In this document: positions 37,573 through 46,706 of the stretch, piece by piece
Layout of the letters: every line of letters starts with the position of its first letter
Position numbering within the stretch: the stretch's first letter is position 1
DNA from: Rhodospirillaceae bacterium
GTDB taxonomy: Bacteria; Pseudomonadota; Alphaproteobacteria; DSM-16000; Inquilinaceae
DNA: 64,000 nucleotides
Direction of reading: 5' to 3'
NCBI GenBank assembly: GCA_020638575.1
Contig: JACKIH010000003.1
Coordinates: 415,501-479,500, forward strand
Program-made: the position numbers and the translations under genes
The notes under the pieces: generated by a model
Database searches by the model: none
What the model saw: the letters and a program-made list of their open reading frames with translations, nothing else
What the model was told of the DNA's origin: nothing

Positions 37573-38954
37573 GTAGTTGCGCCAGCCGCCTCTCCCACCT
37601 CGCCGTCCTGGCGGGCGGGCCGCTCGTCGCCCTTGCGCTGGCGGTGCCGCCGGCGCACGCCCAGGTGACCGGCGGCCAGTTGCTGAGCTGGTGCCAGGGC
37701 GGGCTCGGCTCCTCGGCCACCGCCACCTTCGATGCCTTCCAGTGCGACGCCTACCTGCAAGCCTATCTCGATCAGCAGGCGGATGCCGGCGTCTCGTTCG
37801 TGTCCTGCCTCAACACCGCCTCGCCCGACGCCGCGGATCTGCTGGCCCACCTGCTGCCCCACCTGGAGGGAGTGGCGCGCGACGATCCCGATGCCCTCCA
37901 GCAGTCGGCCCACCGCCTGATGGCCGAATGGGCCAACGCCGCATGCGGCAGCGTCGACGGGCTGCCGCCGCAGGTGGTGGAGCCACCCGAGCCGCCGCCG
38001 GAACCGTCGGGGCCCGATCCGCTGGCGGTGGAAATGGCGGTGTGGGAGGCCACCCAGCAGGTCCAGGACCCGGACCGCCGGGCAGAAGCCATCCACCACT
38101 ACCTGAACGCCTATCCCGAAGGCCGGTTCGCGGTGATCGCCCGGCTGCAACTGGACGATTTGGCCAACCCGCCGCTCCAGCCGACGCCCGATGCGCCGCC
38201 ATCGCTCAGTCCCGGACCGGCCGAACCGCCGACCCCTCTCCAGGTGGCCGAAGCCGATCCGCCCGTGGAGGATCCCGACAGCGCCTTCTGGCAGACCATC
38301 AAGGGCAGCACGGACGCCGACGACTACCGCGAATACCTGGCGCGCTTCCCCAACGGCCTAATGGCCGATGTGGCCGAAGCGCGCATCGCCAGCCTGGCAC
38401 CGCCCGAACCGGCCCCCGACCCGGAGGTGGTGGAGCGCGAGCGCCTGCAAGCCCTGGAATCCGGCCTCACCAACCGCGACCGGCGGGAGGTGCAGGCGGC
38501 GTTGCAGGGCCTCGGCCTCTACACCCTCGGCGTCGACGGCATCTTCGGGCCCGGCACCCGGCGCGCCATCCGTGGCTACCAGCAGCGCATCGGCAGCCCA
38601 CAGACCGGCTACCTGACAGCGAGCGAACGCACCCGCCTGCTGGCTGAAGTGCCGCCGCCGCAGGACACGCCCGTTGCGGCGACGCCGGTGGCCGCCCAGC
38701 CCGACGGTGTGCTGGTGGTCAACGCCACAGGCAGCCCCATCTACCACCTGTCGATCCGCCCGCTGGGATCGTCCGCCAGCTTCCGCAACGCCCTCAACGG
38801 CTCGATCCTGTTGCCCAACACCAGCCTGTTCGTGCCGATCAGCCGGTCGTCCGGCGGCTGCGCCTACCGGCTGGAGGCGGTGGACGCCGCAGGGGTCTAC
38901 TACACGGAGTCGAACCTCAACGTGTGCAGCCGCCAGCAGGTCTGGCTGAGATGA
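37569..38954 (+). CDS. secreted Rap1a-like / peptidoglycan-binding protein
   Basis: 461 aa with signal peptide (AVPPAHAQ). Residues ~32-125 (TGGQLLSWCQGG, CDAYLQAYLDQQ, ANAACG) resemble the cysteine-containing Rap1a/Tai immunity-type domain. Pro-rich linkers follow, with two short helical-repeat units (YLNAYPEGRFAVIARLQLDDL; EYLARFPNGLMADVAEARIASL). A PG_binding_1 domain (VQAALQGLGLYTLGVDGIFGP and on to AIRGYQQRIG) comes next, then a C-terminal beta domain with paired Cys. It would sit in the periplasm attached to peptidoglycan. Start overlaps the SUMF1-fold gene, stop overlaps the desaturase gene. Function unknown. Confidence 0.72.
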   Translation: MSSCASRLSHLAVLAGGPLVALALAVPPAHAQVTGGQLLSWCQGGLGSSATATFDAFQCDAYLQAYLDQQADAGVSFVSCLNTASPDAADLLAHLLPHLEGVARDDPDALQQSAHRLMAEWANAACGSVDGLPPQVVEPPEPPPEPSGPDPLAVEMAVWEATQQVQDPDRRAEAIHHYLNAYPEGRFAVIARLQLDDLANPPLQPTPDAPPSLSPGPAEPPTPLQVAEADPPVEDPDSAFWQTIKGSTDADDYREYLARFPNGLMADVAEARIASLAPPEPAPDPEVVERERLQALESGLTNRDRREVQAALQGLGLYTLGVDGIFGPGTRRAIRGYQQRIGSPQTGYLTASERTRLLAEVPPPQDTPVAATPVAAQPDGVLVVNATGSPIYHLSIRPLGSSASFRNALNGSILLPNTSLFVPISRSSGGCAYRLEAVDAAGVYYTESNLNVCSRQQVWLR

Positions 38955-39889
38955 CCGTCCGTGCCGCCACGCCGCCGCAGCCCCAGGCCCCCCGGTTGGC
39001 CAGGCCGCCGGCCGGGCTGGTCGATGGTGGCACGCTCGACCGCCTCACCGTCCGCTCCGATGCCGCCGGGGCGGCCCAGACCCTCGGTCATGCTGCGGCC
39101 CTCCTCCTCACCGGCACCGCAGTGGTGCTGGCGCCGACCTGGTGGCTCGCCCTGCCGGCCATGCTGGTGCACGGCGTCGTCCTGGTGGCGCTCTTCGCAC
39201 CGCTGCACGAAACCATGCACCGCACGGTCTTCCGCCAGCGCTGGGCCAATCTGGCACTGGCCCAGGTGGCCGGCTTCGTGCTGCTGATCCCGCCGGTGTG
39301 GTTCCGCCATTTCCACCTGGCCCATCACCGCCATACCCAGGATCCGGCGAACGATCCGGAACTGGTGCGGCCCAAACCCAGCACGCGGGCCGGCTATCTC
39401 GTCCACCTCAGCGGCCTACCCACCTGGCGGCTGCTGGGCCTGACGCTGTGGCGCCTCGGCCGCGACGATACCGCCGGCATGGCCTATGTACCGGACCACG
39501 CGCGTGCCGGCATCGTTGCCAATGCCCGCCGGCAATTGGCCGCCTATGCGGTGGTCGCCGTGGCGGCCCTGGCCGCGCACTCCTGGCTGCCGCTCACCTT
39601 ATGGCTGGGGCCGCTGGTGCTGGGCCAGCCCTTCCTGCGCGCCTACCTGATGGCCGAGCACACCGGCTGCGAACTGGTGCCGGACCTGACGCGCAACACG
39701 CGGACCACGCTTACCGGCGGACTGCTGCGCCGCCTGGCGTGGAACATGCCCTACCACGCCGAACACCACCTCTACCCGGCGGTCCCGTTTCACCGGCTGC
39801 CGGAACTGCACGGCATCGTCGGCGCATCGCTCCACCACGTGGCGCCCAGCTACCGGGCAGCCCACCGGGAGATCCGGGCGGAGTTTTAG
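38951..39889 (+). CDS. membrane fatty acid desaturase-family protein
   Basis: 312-aa di-iron membrane enzyme. Histidine boxes HETMH, HFHLAHHRHTQDP, HTGCE and YHAEHHLYPAVPFHRL match the fatty acid desaturase/hydroxylase superfamily, with hydrophobic segments between them. It would introduce a double bond or hydroxyl group into a lipid acyl chain or related compound; the substrate is not assignable. The start at 38951 overlaps the previous stop (ATGA). Last gene of the three-gene operon; palindromic element copy 2 follows. Confidence 0.82.
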   Translation: MTVRAATPPQPQAPRLARPPAGLVDGGTLDRLTVRSDAAGAAQTLGHAAALLLTGTAVVLAPTWWLALPAMLVHGVVLVALFAPLHETMHRTVFRQRWANLALAQVAGFVLLIPPVWFRHFHLAHHRHTQDPANDPELVRPKPSTRAGYLVHLSGLPTWRLLGLTLWRLGRDDTAGMAYVPDHARAGIVANARRQLAAYAVVAVAALAAHSWLPLTLWLGPLVLGQPFLRAYLMAEHTGCELVPDLTRNTRTTLTGGLLRRLAWNMPYHAEHHLYPAVPFHRLPELHGIVGASLHHVAPSYRAAHREIRAEF

Positions 39890-39913
39890 ATGCGCCTTCG
39901 GCGAAGTCCGGTT

Positions 39914-39985
39914 CCGGTCCGCCTCCCCGCCCGGCCGCCCACGGAAGTATCCTGGATTGGGTGGCCGGGCGGAGGAGCAGGCCGG
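39914..39985. repeat. dispersed palindromic element, copy 2
   Basis: Imperfect 27-base arms at 39914-39940 and 39959-39985 around an 18-base spacer. It fills the 119-base gap between the convergent desaturase (+) and EI (-) genes, where it could act as a bidirectional terminator. Shares ggattgggtggccgggcgg with copy 1. Confidence 0.75.
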
Positions 39986-40008
39986 CGCAGTTCTACCTGC
40001 AACGTCGC

Positions 40009-41787
40009 TCAGCCGATGTCGTTGAAGTCGTCCAGCAGGGCCGCGATCCGCCCGGGATCGCCCTGGTCCATGATGATGCGCGCGCGCTGGCTTGCCGCCA
40101 TGGCATCGAGTGCCAGCAGCCGGCGCTTCACCCTGAGCAACTTGGTGGGCGCCATGGACAGCTCACGGATGCCGAGCCCCACCAGCAGCGGCACGTAGCG
40201 CGGCTCGCCCGCCACCTCGCCGCACACGCTGACGGGGATGCGCGCCCGCAAGGCCGCCTCGGTGGCGAACTGAATGAGGCGCAAGACCGCCGGGTGCAGC
40301 GGATCGAACAGGTGGGCCACCTGTTCGTCGCCGCGGTCGATGGCCAGCGTGTACATGATCAAGTCGTTGGTGCCGATGGCGAAGAAATCGCAGTTCATCG
40401 CCAGCGCATCGGCCGCCAGGGCCGCGCCCGGCACCTCGATCATCACGCCCAACGGCGGCAGGGAGTCCGCCGCGGCGACGCGGCGGCGGCGCAGCCGCCG
40501 GGCCACCCGCTCCAGGGTGGCGCGCACCGCCCGCACCTCCGCCACCGTGGAGACCATGGGTAGCAGGATGCGGGTCGGCCCATGGGCACCCGCGCGCAGC
40601 ATGGCGGCAAGCTGGGTTTCCAGAAGCCGCGGCTCGCTGAGGCTGAGGCGGATGGCGCGCAGGCCCAATGCCGGGTTGGTGGTGGTGCCGGGGCGGTGGT
40701 GCAAGGTTTCCGCCAGCTTGTCGCCGCCGACATCGATGGTGCGCAGCGTCACCGGCCGGCCCTTCATGCCGACCACGATGTCGCGCAGCACCGCGTACTG
40801 CTCCTCCTCGCTGGGCAGGTCGGAGCGGTTCATGAACAGGAACTCGGTGCGCAGCAGCCCGACGCCGTCGGCTCCCACCGCATTGGCCAGGTCGACCTCG
40901 CGCGGCAGCTCGATATTGGCCATCAGCGACATCGCCACCTGGTCGCGCGTCTGGGCCGGCACCTTGGCCAAGCGCTTCAACTGTTCGCGGTCGGCCGCCT
41001 GGTCGGCGCGCCGCTGCTCGAACGCCGTCAGCGTTTCCGGCGAGGGGTCGACCACCACCAGACCGTGGTCGCCGTCGACGATCACCATGGCGCCGGCGCG
41101 GCATTCCAGCACTTCCGCCGACACGCCCACCACCGCCGGCAGGTCGAGCGAGCGCGCCATGATGGCGGTGTGGCTTTCCGGGCCGCCCACCAGGGTGGCG
41201 AAGCCGCTGATCTGGCGTGGGTCCATCAGCGCGGTGTCGGCCGGCGTCAGCTCCTCCGCCAGCACCACCGACGCCGTGGGCAGGGTGGAAAACGCGCGGT
41301 ATTTGCGGTCTGTCAGGTTGCGGATCAGGCGGGTGGCGACGTCGCGGATGTCTTGTACGCGGCTCGACAGATAGGGGTCTTCCACTCGCTCGAACTGCTT
41401 GGCCACCTGGGCCAGCTCGGTCTGCACCGCCGCCTCTGCGTTGCACAGGCTGTTGACGATGCGCTGCTCGACCCCGCGAATCAGCCGCGAGCCCCTGAGG
41501 ATCGCCAGATGGGCGTCCATCAGGAAGCTGACGTCCTCCGCCGCGGTATCGGGCAGGGTGGCCGACTTGGAGCGCACCTTGCGCACCTGGCGCACGGATT
41601 TCGCCACCGCGCCCTGGAACCGGGCGATCTCGCTCTCCACCCCGTCCTTGGTGATGCGGTATTCGGGCACCTGCTGGAAACCGGTGTCGACCACGTGGGC
41701 TGGCCCGATCGCCACCCCCGGGGACACACCGATACCCTTGTGGACCCGTTCCGGCCCTGCCGCTGCGTCGTAGTCTCTAGTCCTCAT
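40009..41787 (-). CDS. ptsI: PTS enzyme I (phosphoenolpyruvate-protein phosphotransferase)
   Basis: 592-aa EI, which takes phosphate from PEP and passes it to HPr. Active His206 lies in GGPESHTAIMARSLDLPAVVG; the PEP-binding barrel shows GVGLLRTEFLFMNR, GLRAIRLSL, LGVMIEVPGAALAADAL, FFAIGTNDLIMYTLAIDRGD and SVCGEVAG. No N-terminal GAF domain precedes the EI module, so it is not the usual EI-Ntr. The ATG at 41787 overlaps the HPr stop by 11 bases. Last gene of the regulatory PTS string; there is no EIIB/EIIC in the window. Confidence 0.93.
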   Translation of the reverse strand: MRTRDYDAAAGPERVHKGIGVSPGVAIGPAHVVDTGFQQVPEYRITKDGVESEIARFQGAVAKSVRQVRKVRSKSATLPDTAAEDVSFLMDAHLAILRGSRLIRGVEQRIVNSLCNAEAAVQTELAQVAKQFERVEDPYLSSRVQDIRDVATRLIRNLTDRKYRAFSTLPTASVVLAEELTPADTALMDPRQISGFATLVGGPESHTAIMARSLDLPAVVGVSAEVLECRAGAMVIVDGDHGLVVVDPSPETLTAFEQRRADQAADREQLKRLAKVPAQTRDQVAMSLMANIELPREVDLANAVGADGVGLLRTEFLFMNRSDLPSEEEQYAVLRDIVVGMKGRPVTLRTIDVGGDKLAETLHHRPGTTTNPALGLRAIRLSLSEPRLLETQLAAMLRAGAHGPTRILLPMVSTVAEVRAVRATLERVARRLRRRRVAAADSLPPLGVMIEVPGAALAADALAMNCDFFAIGTNDLIMYTLAIDRGDEQVAHLFDPLHPAVLRLIQFATEAALRARIPVSVCGEVAGEPRYVPLLVGLGIRELSMAPTKLLRVKRRLLALDAMAASQRARIIMDQGDPGRIAALLDDFNDIG

Positions 41788-42100
41788 CGAACTTGCGTGC
41801 CACCAGCGCACCGAGCGCGTCCATCACCGCGTCCGCCTGGGGGCCGTCGGCCCGGATCGTGATGGTCGATCCCTGGGTCGCCGCCAGAACCATCAGCCCC
41901 ATGATGCTATCGCCGCCGATGGTCATCCCGTTGTGGCTGACGCTGACCTGAGCGTCGAAGGATTTGACCACGCGGACGAACTTGGCTGCCGCCCGGGCGT
42001 GCAGCCCCCGTTGGTTGCAGATCTCCGCCTGCCGCTCAATGCCGCCTGCCGGCATCTCCTCCGGCGTGTCCGCGGGCTGGAGCGCCGGCGTGTCCGTCAT
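41777..42100 (-). CDS. ptsH: phosphocarrier protein HPr
   Basis: 107-aa HPr with a ~19-residue N-terminal extension. Phosphorylatable His34 in QRGLHARAAAKFV and regulatory Ser65 in GGDSIMGLMVLAA, the target of HPr kinase encoded upstream. Overlaps the EIIA stop by four bases (ATGA at 42097-42100) and the EI start by 11. Confidence 0.95.
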   Translation of the reverse strand: MTDTPALQPADTPEEMPAGGIERQAEICNQRGLHARAAAKFVRVVKSFDAQVSVSHNGMTIGGDSIMGLMVLAATQGSTITIRADGPQADAVMDALGALVARKFDED

Positions 42101-42516
42101 TTGCGCGCCGCCAACAGGCTGGAGGCGATGTTGATGTATTTCTGGCCGGCCTCGCGCGCCTGCTCCACCGCCTCGGCCAAGGTGCCCGACTGGCGCACCG
42201 AAGCCAACTTGATCAGCATGGGCAGGTTCACCCCGGCCAGCACCTCCACATGGGCCTTGTCCATGATCGAGATGGCCAGGTTGGACGGCGTGCCGCCGAA
42301 CATGTCGGTCAGCAGAACGGTGCCCTTTCCGGTGTCCACCGCCTGCACCTTCTCCAGGATCTCCAGGCGGCGCTGCTCCATATCGTCGTCGGGGCCGATG
42401 CACACGGCCATGACGCCGCGCTGCGGGCCGACGACGTGCTCCATCGCTGCGATGAATTCCTGGGCGAGCTGCCCATGGGTGACCAGGACGAGGCCGATGA
42501 TCGGGATATCTGTCAT
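42097..42516 (-). CDS. manX: PTS EIIA component, mannose (ManX) type
   Basis: 139-aa EIIA-Man domain protein with active His14 in LVLVTHGQLA and the conserved LLTDMFGGTPSNLA loop. In alphaproteobacteria such stand-alone EIIA-Man proteins accept phosphate from HPr and serve regulation rather than sugar uptake. Overlaps rapZ stop (ATGA at 42513-42516) and the HPr start. Confidence 0.93.
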   Translation of the reverse strand: MTDIPIIGLVLVTHGQLAQEFIAAMEHVVGPQRGVMAVCIGPDDDMEQRRLEILEKVQAVDTGKGTVLLTDMFGGTPSNLAISIMDKAHVEVLAGVNLPMLIKLASVRQSGTLAEAVEQAREAGQKYINIASSLLAARK

Positions 42517-43421
42517 GTCCGCGGCTCCGCCGCACGCTCCATCGGCACGTCTCGATGCATGATAAGCGTTCTATGGTTCATGGTTTGCAGCCAAGAGACA
42601 AGGGTTTCCGCCACAAACACGCTCCGGTGACGGCCACCGGTGCAGCCGATGGCGATGGTGAGGTAGCTCTTGCCCTCCCGTTCGTAGCGGGGCAAGAGCG
42701 GACCGATCAGGGCTTTCAGCGCGTCGAGGAAGGGCTCGAACCCCTCGTCGGCGCGGACCGCCGCCTGCACTTCGGGGTCGAGCCCGGTGAGCGGCCGCAG
42801 CACCGGGTCCCAGTGTGGGTTCTTCAGGAAGCGCACGTCGACCACCAAGTCGGCGTCGCGCGGCAGGCCGCCGCGGAAGCCGAACGACACCACGGTGATC
42901 GTCAGCCCGGCCCCGCCGGCCAGCCCGAAGCGGCCCACCACCATACGGCGCAGGTCGTGGATCGACAGGTCGGAGGTGTCGATCACATGGTCGGCCTGGC
43001 TGCGCAGCGGTGCCAGCAGCACCTCCTCCGCCGCGATGCCTTCGGTGACCGGCCGGTCCTTGGCCATGGGATGGCGCCGCCGGGTTTCGGTGTAGCGGTT
43101 GAGCAGCCGCTCGGTGGAGCAGTCGATGAACATCAGCTCCACCAGCAGGTCGGTGCGGCCGCGCGCGTCGGCCAGGGCCGCGGCCATGGCCTCCACCGTG
43201 AAGCCGAAAGTACGGCTGTCCACCACCACGGCCAGCGGGCCGCCGATCTGCGGCATCTGGTCCAGCAGGTGCGGCAGCAGGCCGAGCGGCAGGTTGTCGA
43301 CCGCCGTATAGCCGATGTCCTCCAGCGACTTCAGGACGGAACTCATGCCGGCGCCAGACTTGCCGGTGATGATCATGCAGCGCACGGGGCCGCCGCCATG
43401 TTGCTCCGTCTCCGCCGCCAT
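42513..43421 (-). CDS. rapZ: RapZ-family nucleotide-binding regulator
   Basis: 302-aa P-loop protein (YvcJ/RapZ). Walker A GKSGAGMSS at residues 20-28, GYTAVDNLP, FIDCSTERLLNRYTETRRRHP, SFGFRGGLPRDADLVVDVRFLKNPHW, and the C-terminal IAIGCTGGRHRSVFVAETL. In enterobacteria RapZ is an RNA-binding adaptor controlling glmS; in alphaproteobacteria its role is less clear. Located between hprK and manX in the overlapping PTS string. Confidence 0.93.
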   Translation of the reverse strand: MAAETEQHGGGPVRCMIITGKSGAGMSSVLKSLEDIGYTAVDNLPLGLLPHLLDQMPQIGGPLAVVVDSRTFGFTVEAMAAALADARGRTDLLVELMFIDCSTERLLNRYTETRRRHPMAKDRPVTEGIAAEEVLLAPLRSQADHVIDTSDLSIHDLRRMVVGRFGLAGGAGLTITVVSFGFRGGLPRDADLVVDVRFLKNPHWDPVLRPLTGLDPEVQAAVRADEGFEPFLDALKALIGPLLPRYEREGKSYLTIAIGCTGGRHRSVFVAETLVSWLQTMNHRTLIMHRDVPMERAAEPRT

Positions 43422-43424
43422 GGC

Positions 43425-43934
43425 TCAGGGCCCTCCGCTCGCGGCTGCGCCCGGCGGCGGCGCCCAGCGCAGCAGCGCACGGATCTTGGCCGGGGTCGAC
43501 GGCAGGTTGGGGTCTGCGACGAAGCTGGGGATGTCCAAGCCGGCAATGTGGACGGTGTGCGGTTCGCCCCAATCGGATGCCGGCCGGTTGGCGGCGGCCC
43601 CACCGCCCGGCACCAGGTCCACCACGAGGGCCAGCGGCGCCGAGCCCACGGCCGGCAGCTCCAGGAGGCCGAGATCGGCGAGGCTGAGGCGGCCGTGCTG
43701 TTGCGGCGGCCCGCCCACCACGGCGCCCAGGCGGTCCGCCCACACCAGGCTGACATCGTCGGCGATCAGCCGAGCGCCGGCATCGACCAGGCACAGCGCC
43801 AGTTCCGACTTGCCGCACCCGGATGGCCCGCGCAGCAGCACGCCGCGACCGTCGATGGCGACGCTGGTGGCGTGGATCACCTGGGGACTGTCCACTGCCG
43901 GCGGCGCGCCGGCCGCCGCGTCCGCATCAGTCAT
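43425..43934 (-). CDS. hprK: HPr kinase/phosphorylase, short alphaproteobacterial form
   Basis: 169-aa C-terminal catalytic domain only. Walker A GPSGCGKSELAL at 36-47, LIADDVSLVW, and PLALVVDLVP; the N-terminal domain of the Firmicutes enzyme is missing, as in other alphaproteobacteria. It phosphorylates HPr on Ser. The start at 43934 overlaps the chvG stop by eight bases; the stop lies three bases before rapZ. Confidence 0.9.
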   Translation of the reverse strand: MTDADAAAGAPPAVDSPQVIHATSVAIDGRGVLLRGPSGCGKSELALCLVDAGARLIADDVSLVWADRLGAVVGGPPQQHGRLSLADLGLLELPAVGSAPLALVVDLVPGGGAAANRPASDWGEPHTVHIAGLDIPSFVADPNLPSTPAKIRALLRWAPPPGAAASGGP

Positions 43935-45783
43935 GGCGGCGGGCACCCGAAGGCGACGACTGGGCAGGGAGCTGGACATGGAACACCGCACCCGTCTTCT
44001 CCGTCCGGTTGCGCGCGAAGATCCGGCCCTCATGGGCCAAGATGATCTGTTTGGAGATGGCGAGGCCAAGCCCGGAATGGTTGCCGAAATCTTCTCCGGC
44101 AGGACGTTCGGTGTAGAACCGATCGAAGATCGCGTCCAGCTTTGCCGGCGGAATGCCGGGACCATCGTCGGTAATCGTCACCTCCACCATGCGGCCTTCG
44201 CGGCGCAGCGCCAGGGCGATCACGCCATCCTGCGGGCTGAAGGTGATGGCGTTGGTGATGAGGTTGCGGAACACCTGGACCAGCCGGCTTTCCAGGCCGG
44301 ACACCACATAGGGCCCGCCGGTGGCGATGGTGAGCGCAAAGAGCGGACCGTCGCGGTCTTCGCTGGTCGCCTGGTAGAGCTCGTACAGCATCTCCAGGAC
44401 CGCGCGCACGTCCACCGGCTCACCCCGCGCCCGCGACAGCTCGGCATCCAGCCGCGAGGCATCGGAGATGTCGGTGATCAGGCGGTCGAGGCGCTGCACA
44501 TCCTTCAGGATGATGGCCATCAGCCGGCGCTGCTGGTCGGGATCGGTCACCCGCGACGTGGTCTCAACCGCACTGCGCAGCGAGGTCAGCGGGTTCTTGA
44601 TCTCATGCGCCACGTCGGCGGCGAAGCGCTCGATGGCGTCCATGCGCGCCCACAGGGCCGCCGTCATCTCCCGCAGCGCCCCCGACAGTTCGCCGATCTC
44701 GTCGCGCCGCCGGGTAAAGTCGGGGATCGCCGTGTGGCGGCCCTGGCCGTGGCGCACCGCATCGGCCGCCAGCGCCAGGCGGCGGATCGGCCGGGTGATG
44801 GTGCCCGACAGGTAGAGCGACAGCAGCACCGTGATGCTGAGCGCGATCAAGAACACGCCGACGATTTCGGTACGCAAGGTGCGCAGGGAATCGGCGATGG
44901 CCGTATCGTCGCGGGTCAGCAGGACCGCGCCGATCACCACCCGTAAGCGCTGCACCGGCACGGCCACGCCCAGCAGCATGCGGTCGTGGCCCAATGACCA
45001 GATCTGCCGGCTGGGCGAACCGGAGAGCGCCCGCCGTACCACCGTGTAGTCGTTGGCGTTCTGCTCGGCCTCCTCGCGGTAGGCCGGCCATTGCTTGCGC
45101 GACGGCAGCACGTCGGTCACCCAGTCGTACACCGCGTCGAACATCTGGCGGTACCAGGGCTCCTCCGTCGGCATCGCCAGGGGCTGGATTTCCACCGCGC
45201 CGCCGGGGCCGCTGAGCATGCGGCTGTCGGCGATCAGGACGCCGTCCGACACGTTGAAGAGGCGCGCCCGCGTCGCCGTGGTTTCGTGCAGCCGGCGCAG
45301 CATCTGCCGGGCCTCGCCGACATCCAGGAGCGGCAGTTCGTCGGCCCCGCCCACGGTCGCCCCTTCGGCGATGGCCCCGGCGATGATGGTGCCTTCGGTC
45401 AGCAGGCTTTCCAGTTCCGACTGGATGAGCCGCTGCTCGTACTGGCCGAGATAGAGCAGCCCGCCCACCAGCATCACCAGCGCCAGGCTGTTGACCGCCA
45501 GCACGCGCAAGGTGAGCTTGGAGATGAAGCGGGTGCGCTGCGGCAGTTTGGCAGGGTCGACGAGGGAGTCCGTATCGTCGTCGTCGGTGGGGACGGCCGA
45601 CCGCGCGGACTTGCGCCGGCGTTCCTTGGCGGGCGCCGGTGCCCTGCCCGTTTCCCCGGGCGGCGGGGCGGCGCGCTTGCGCGGCTGTCCGGGCCCGCCG
45701 GAGCTGCGCCGGGCGGGCGGCGCCAGATCGTCCGGCGCGCGCAAGTGAGTGCTCGTCGTGTCCGCTTGCATGGGGGCTTTCAC
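43927..45783 (-). CDS. chvG: ChvG-type envelope sensor histidine kinase
   Basis: 618-aa two-TM sensor kinase. A long basic/Pro-rich cytoplasmic N-terminus, TM1 near residues 92-112, a periplasmic sensing domain (~113-295), TM2, HAMP (LSGTITRPIRRLALAADAVRHG), the H-box FAADVAHEIKNPLTSLR near residue 390, N-box FRNLITNAITFS, and ITDDGPGIP. ChvG/ExoS kinases answer acid or envelope stress and act through ChvI. GTG at 45783 gives the longest form; ATG at 45771 is equally plausible, neither with a strong SD. The gene follows chvI by 104 bases and overlaps hprK. Confidence 0.92.
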   Translation of the reverse strand: MKAPMQADTTSTHLRAPDDLAPPARRSSGGPGQPRKRAAPPPGETGRAPAPAKERRRKSARSAVPTDDDDTDSLVDPAKLPQRTRFISKLTLRVLAVNSLALVMLVGGLLYLGQYEQRLIQSELESLLTEGTIIAGAIAEGATVGGADELPLLDVGEARQMLRRLHETTATRARLFNVSDGVLIADSRMLSGPGGAVEIQPLAMPTEEPWYRQMFDAVYDWVTDVLPSRKQWPAYREEAEQNANDYTVVRRALSGSPSRQIWSLGHDRMLLGVAVPVQRLRVVIGAVLLTRDDTAIADSLRTLRTEIVGVFLIALSITVLLSLYLSGTITRPIRRLALAADAVRHGQGRHTAIPDFTRRRDEIGELSGALREMTAALWARMDAIERFAADVAHEIKNPLTSLRSAVETTSRVTDPDQQRRLMAIILKDVQRLDRLITDISDASRLDAELSRARGEPVDVRAVLEMLYELYQATSEDRDGPLFALTIATGGPYVVSGLESRLVQVFRNLITNAITFSPQDGVIALALRREGRMVEVTITDDGPGIPPAKLDAIFDRFYTERPAGEDFGNHSGLGLAISKQIILAHEGRIFARNRTEKTGAVFHVQLPAQSSPSGARRHD

Positions 45784-45887
45784 CGGCAGCCGCGTGCCAG
45801 CAGTGTCACCGACCGTTCACCAGCGTCAAGCCCGCCAACCGCGCACCGGCGGCGGCCGGCGCAGGGCCAGCGCGGCGGCGGCAGCCA

Positions 45888-46586
45888 TCACGGCTCCTTG
45901 TAGCGGTACCCGACGCCGTACAACGTCTCGATCTGGTTGAACTCCGTATCGACCACCTTGAACTTCTTGCGGATGCGCTTGATGTGGCTGTCGATGGTGC
46001 GGTCGTCGACATAGATGTGCTCGCCGTAGGCGGCGTCCATCAGCATGTCGCGGCTCTTCACATGGCCCGGCCGCACCGCCAGCGCCTTCACCAGCAGGAA
46101 TTCCGTGACCGTCAGCTCGATCTGCTGGCCCCGCCAGGTGCAGGCGTGGCGGTCGCTGTCGAGCACCAGGTCGCCGCGCGCCACCACGGCGTTGGGATCC
46201 ACCTCGGGCCCCGCCTCGGAGATCTGGTGGCGGCGCAGCAGCGCGCGGATGCGCTCGATCAGCAGGCGCTGGGAGAACGGCTTCTTGATGTAGTCGTCGG
46301 CCCCCATGCGCAGGCCAAGCAGTTCATCCACCTCGTCGTCCTTGGAGGTGAGGAAGATCACCGGCATCTGGGTGGTCTGCCTGAGCCGCGTCAGCAGCTC
46401 CATGCCGTCCATGCGCGGCATCTTGATATCGAGCACCGCGATGTCCGACGGCCGCGTCGTTAGGCCGCGCAGGGCCTCGTCGCCATCGGCGTAGGTGCGC
46501 ACCTCGAATCCCTCGGCCTCCAGCGCGATCGACACCGAAGTAAGAATGTTGCGGTCGTCGTCGACCAAGGCCACCGTCTGCGTCAC
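45888..46586 (-). CDS. chvI: ChvI-type response regulator
   Basis: 232-aa OmpR-family regulator. Receiver with LVDDDRNIL and phosphoacceptor Asp53 in AVLDIKMPRMDG, KKPF Lys region, then a winged-helix DNA-binding domain (ELTVTEFLLVKALAVRPG, VDDRTIDSHIKRIRKKF, IETLYGVGYRYKE). Start chosen at GTG 46586 because GGAGGGA lies about eight bases upstream and the protein then begins at TQTVALVDDD as in homologues. First gene of the minus-strand regulatory string; divergent from the HugZ-like gene, which occupies the place where many alphaproteobacteria have pckA. Confidence 0.93.
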   Translation of the reverse strand: MTQTVALVDDDRNILTSVSIALEAEGFEVRTYADGDEALRGLTTRPSDIAVLDIKMPRMDGMELLTRLRQTTQMPVIFLTSKDDEVDELLGLRMGADDYIKKPFSQRLLIERIRALLRRHQISEAGPEVDPNAVVARGDLVLDSDRHACTWRGQQIELTVTEFLLVKALAVRPGHVKSRDMLMDAAYGEHIYVDDRTIDSHIKRIRKKFKVVDTEFNQIETLYGVGYRYKEP

Positions 46587-46706
46587 TGTCGGTCCCTCCC
46601 CAATGCCCCTCAACCGCGCGCAGGCGCGGTCAGGCCAGACCCTCGGCCGTCACTGTGGCTGTCGTGCGACACAATCGAGTATATCTGCCCCAAGCTCTCC
46701 CCATAT

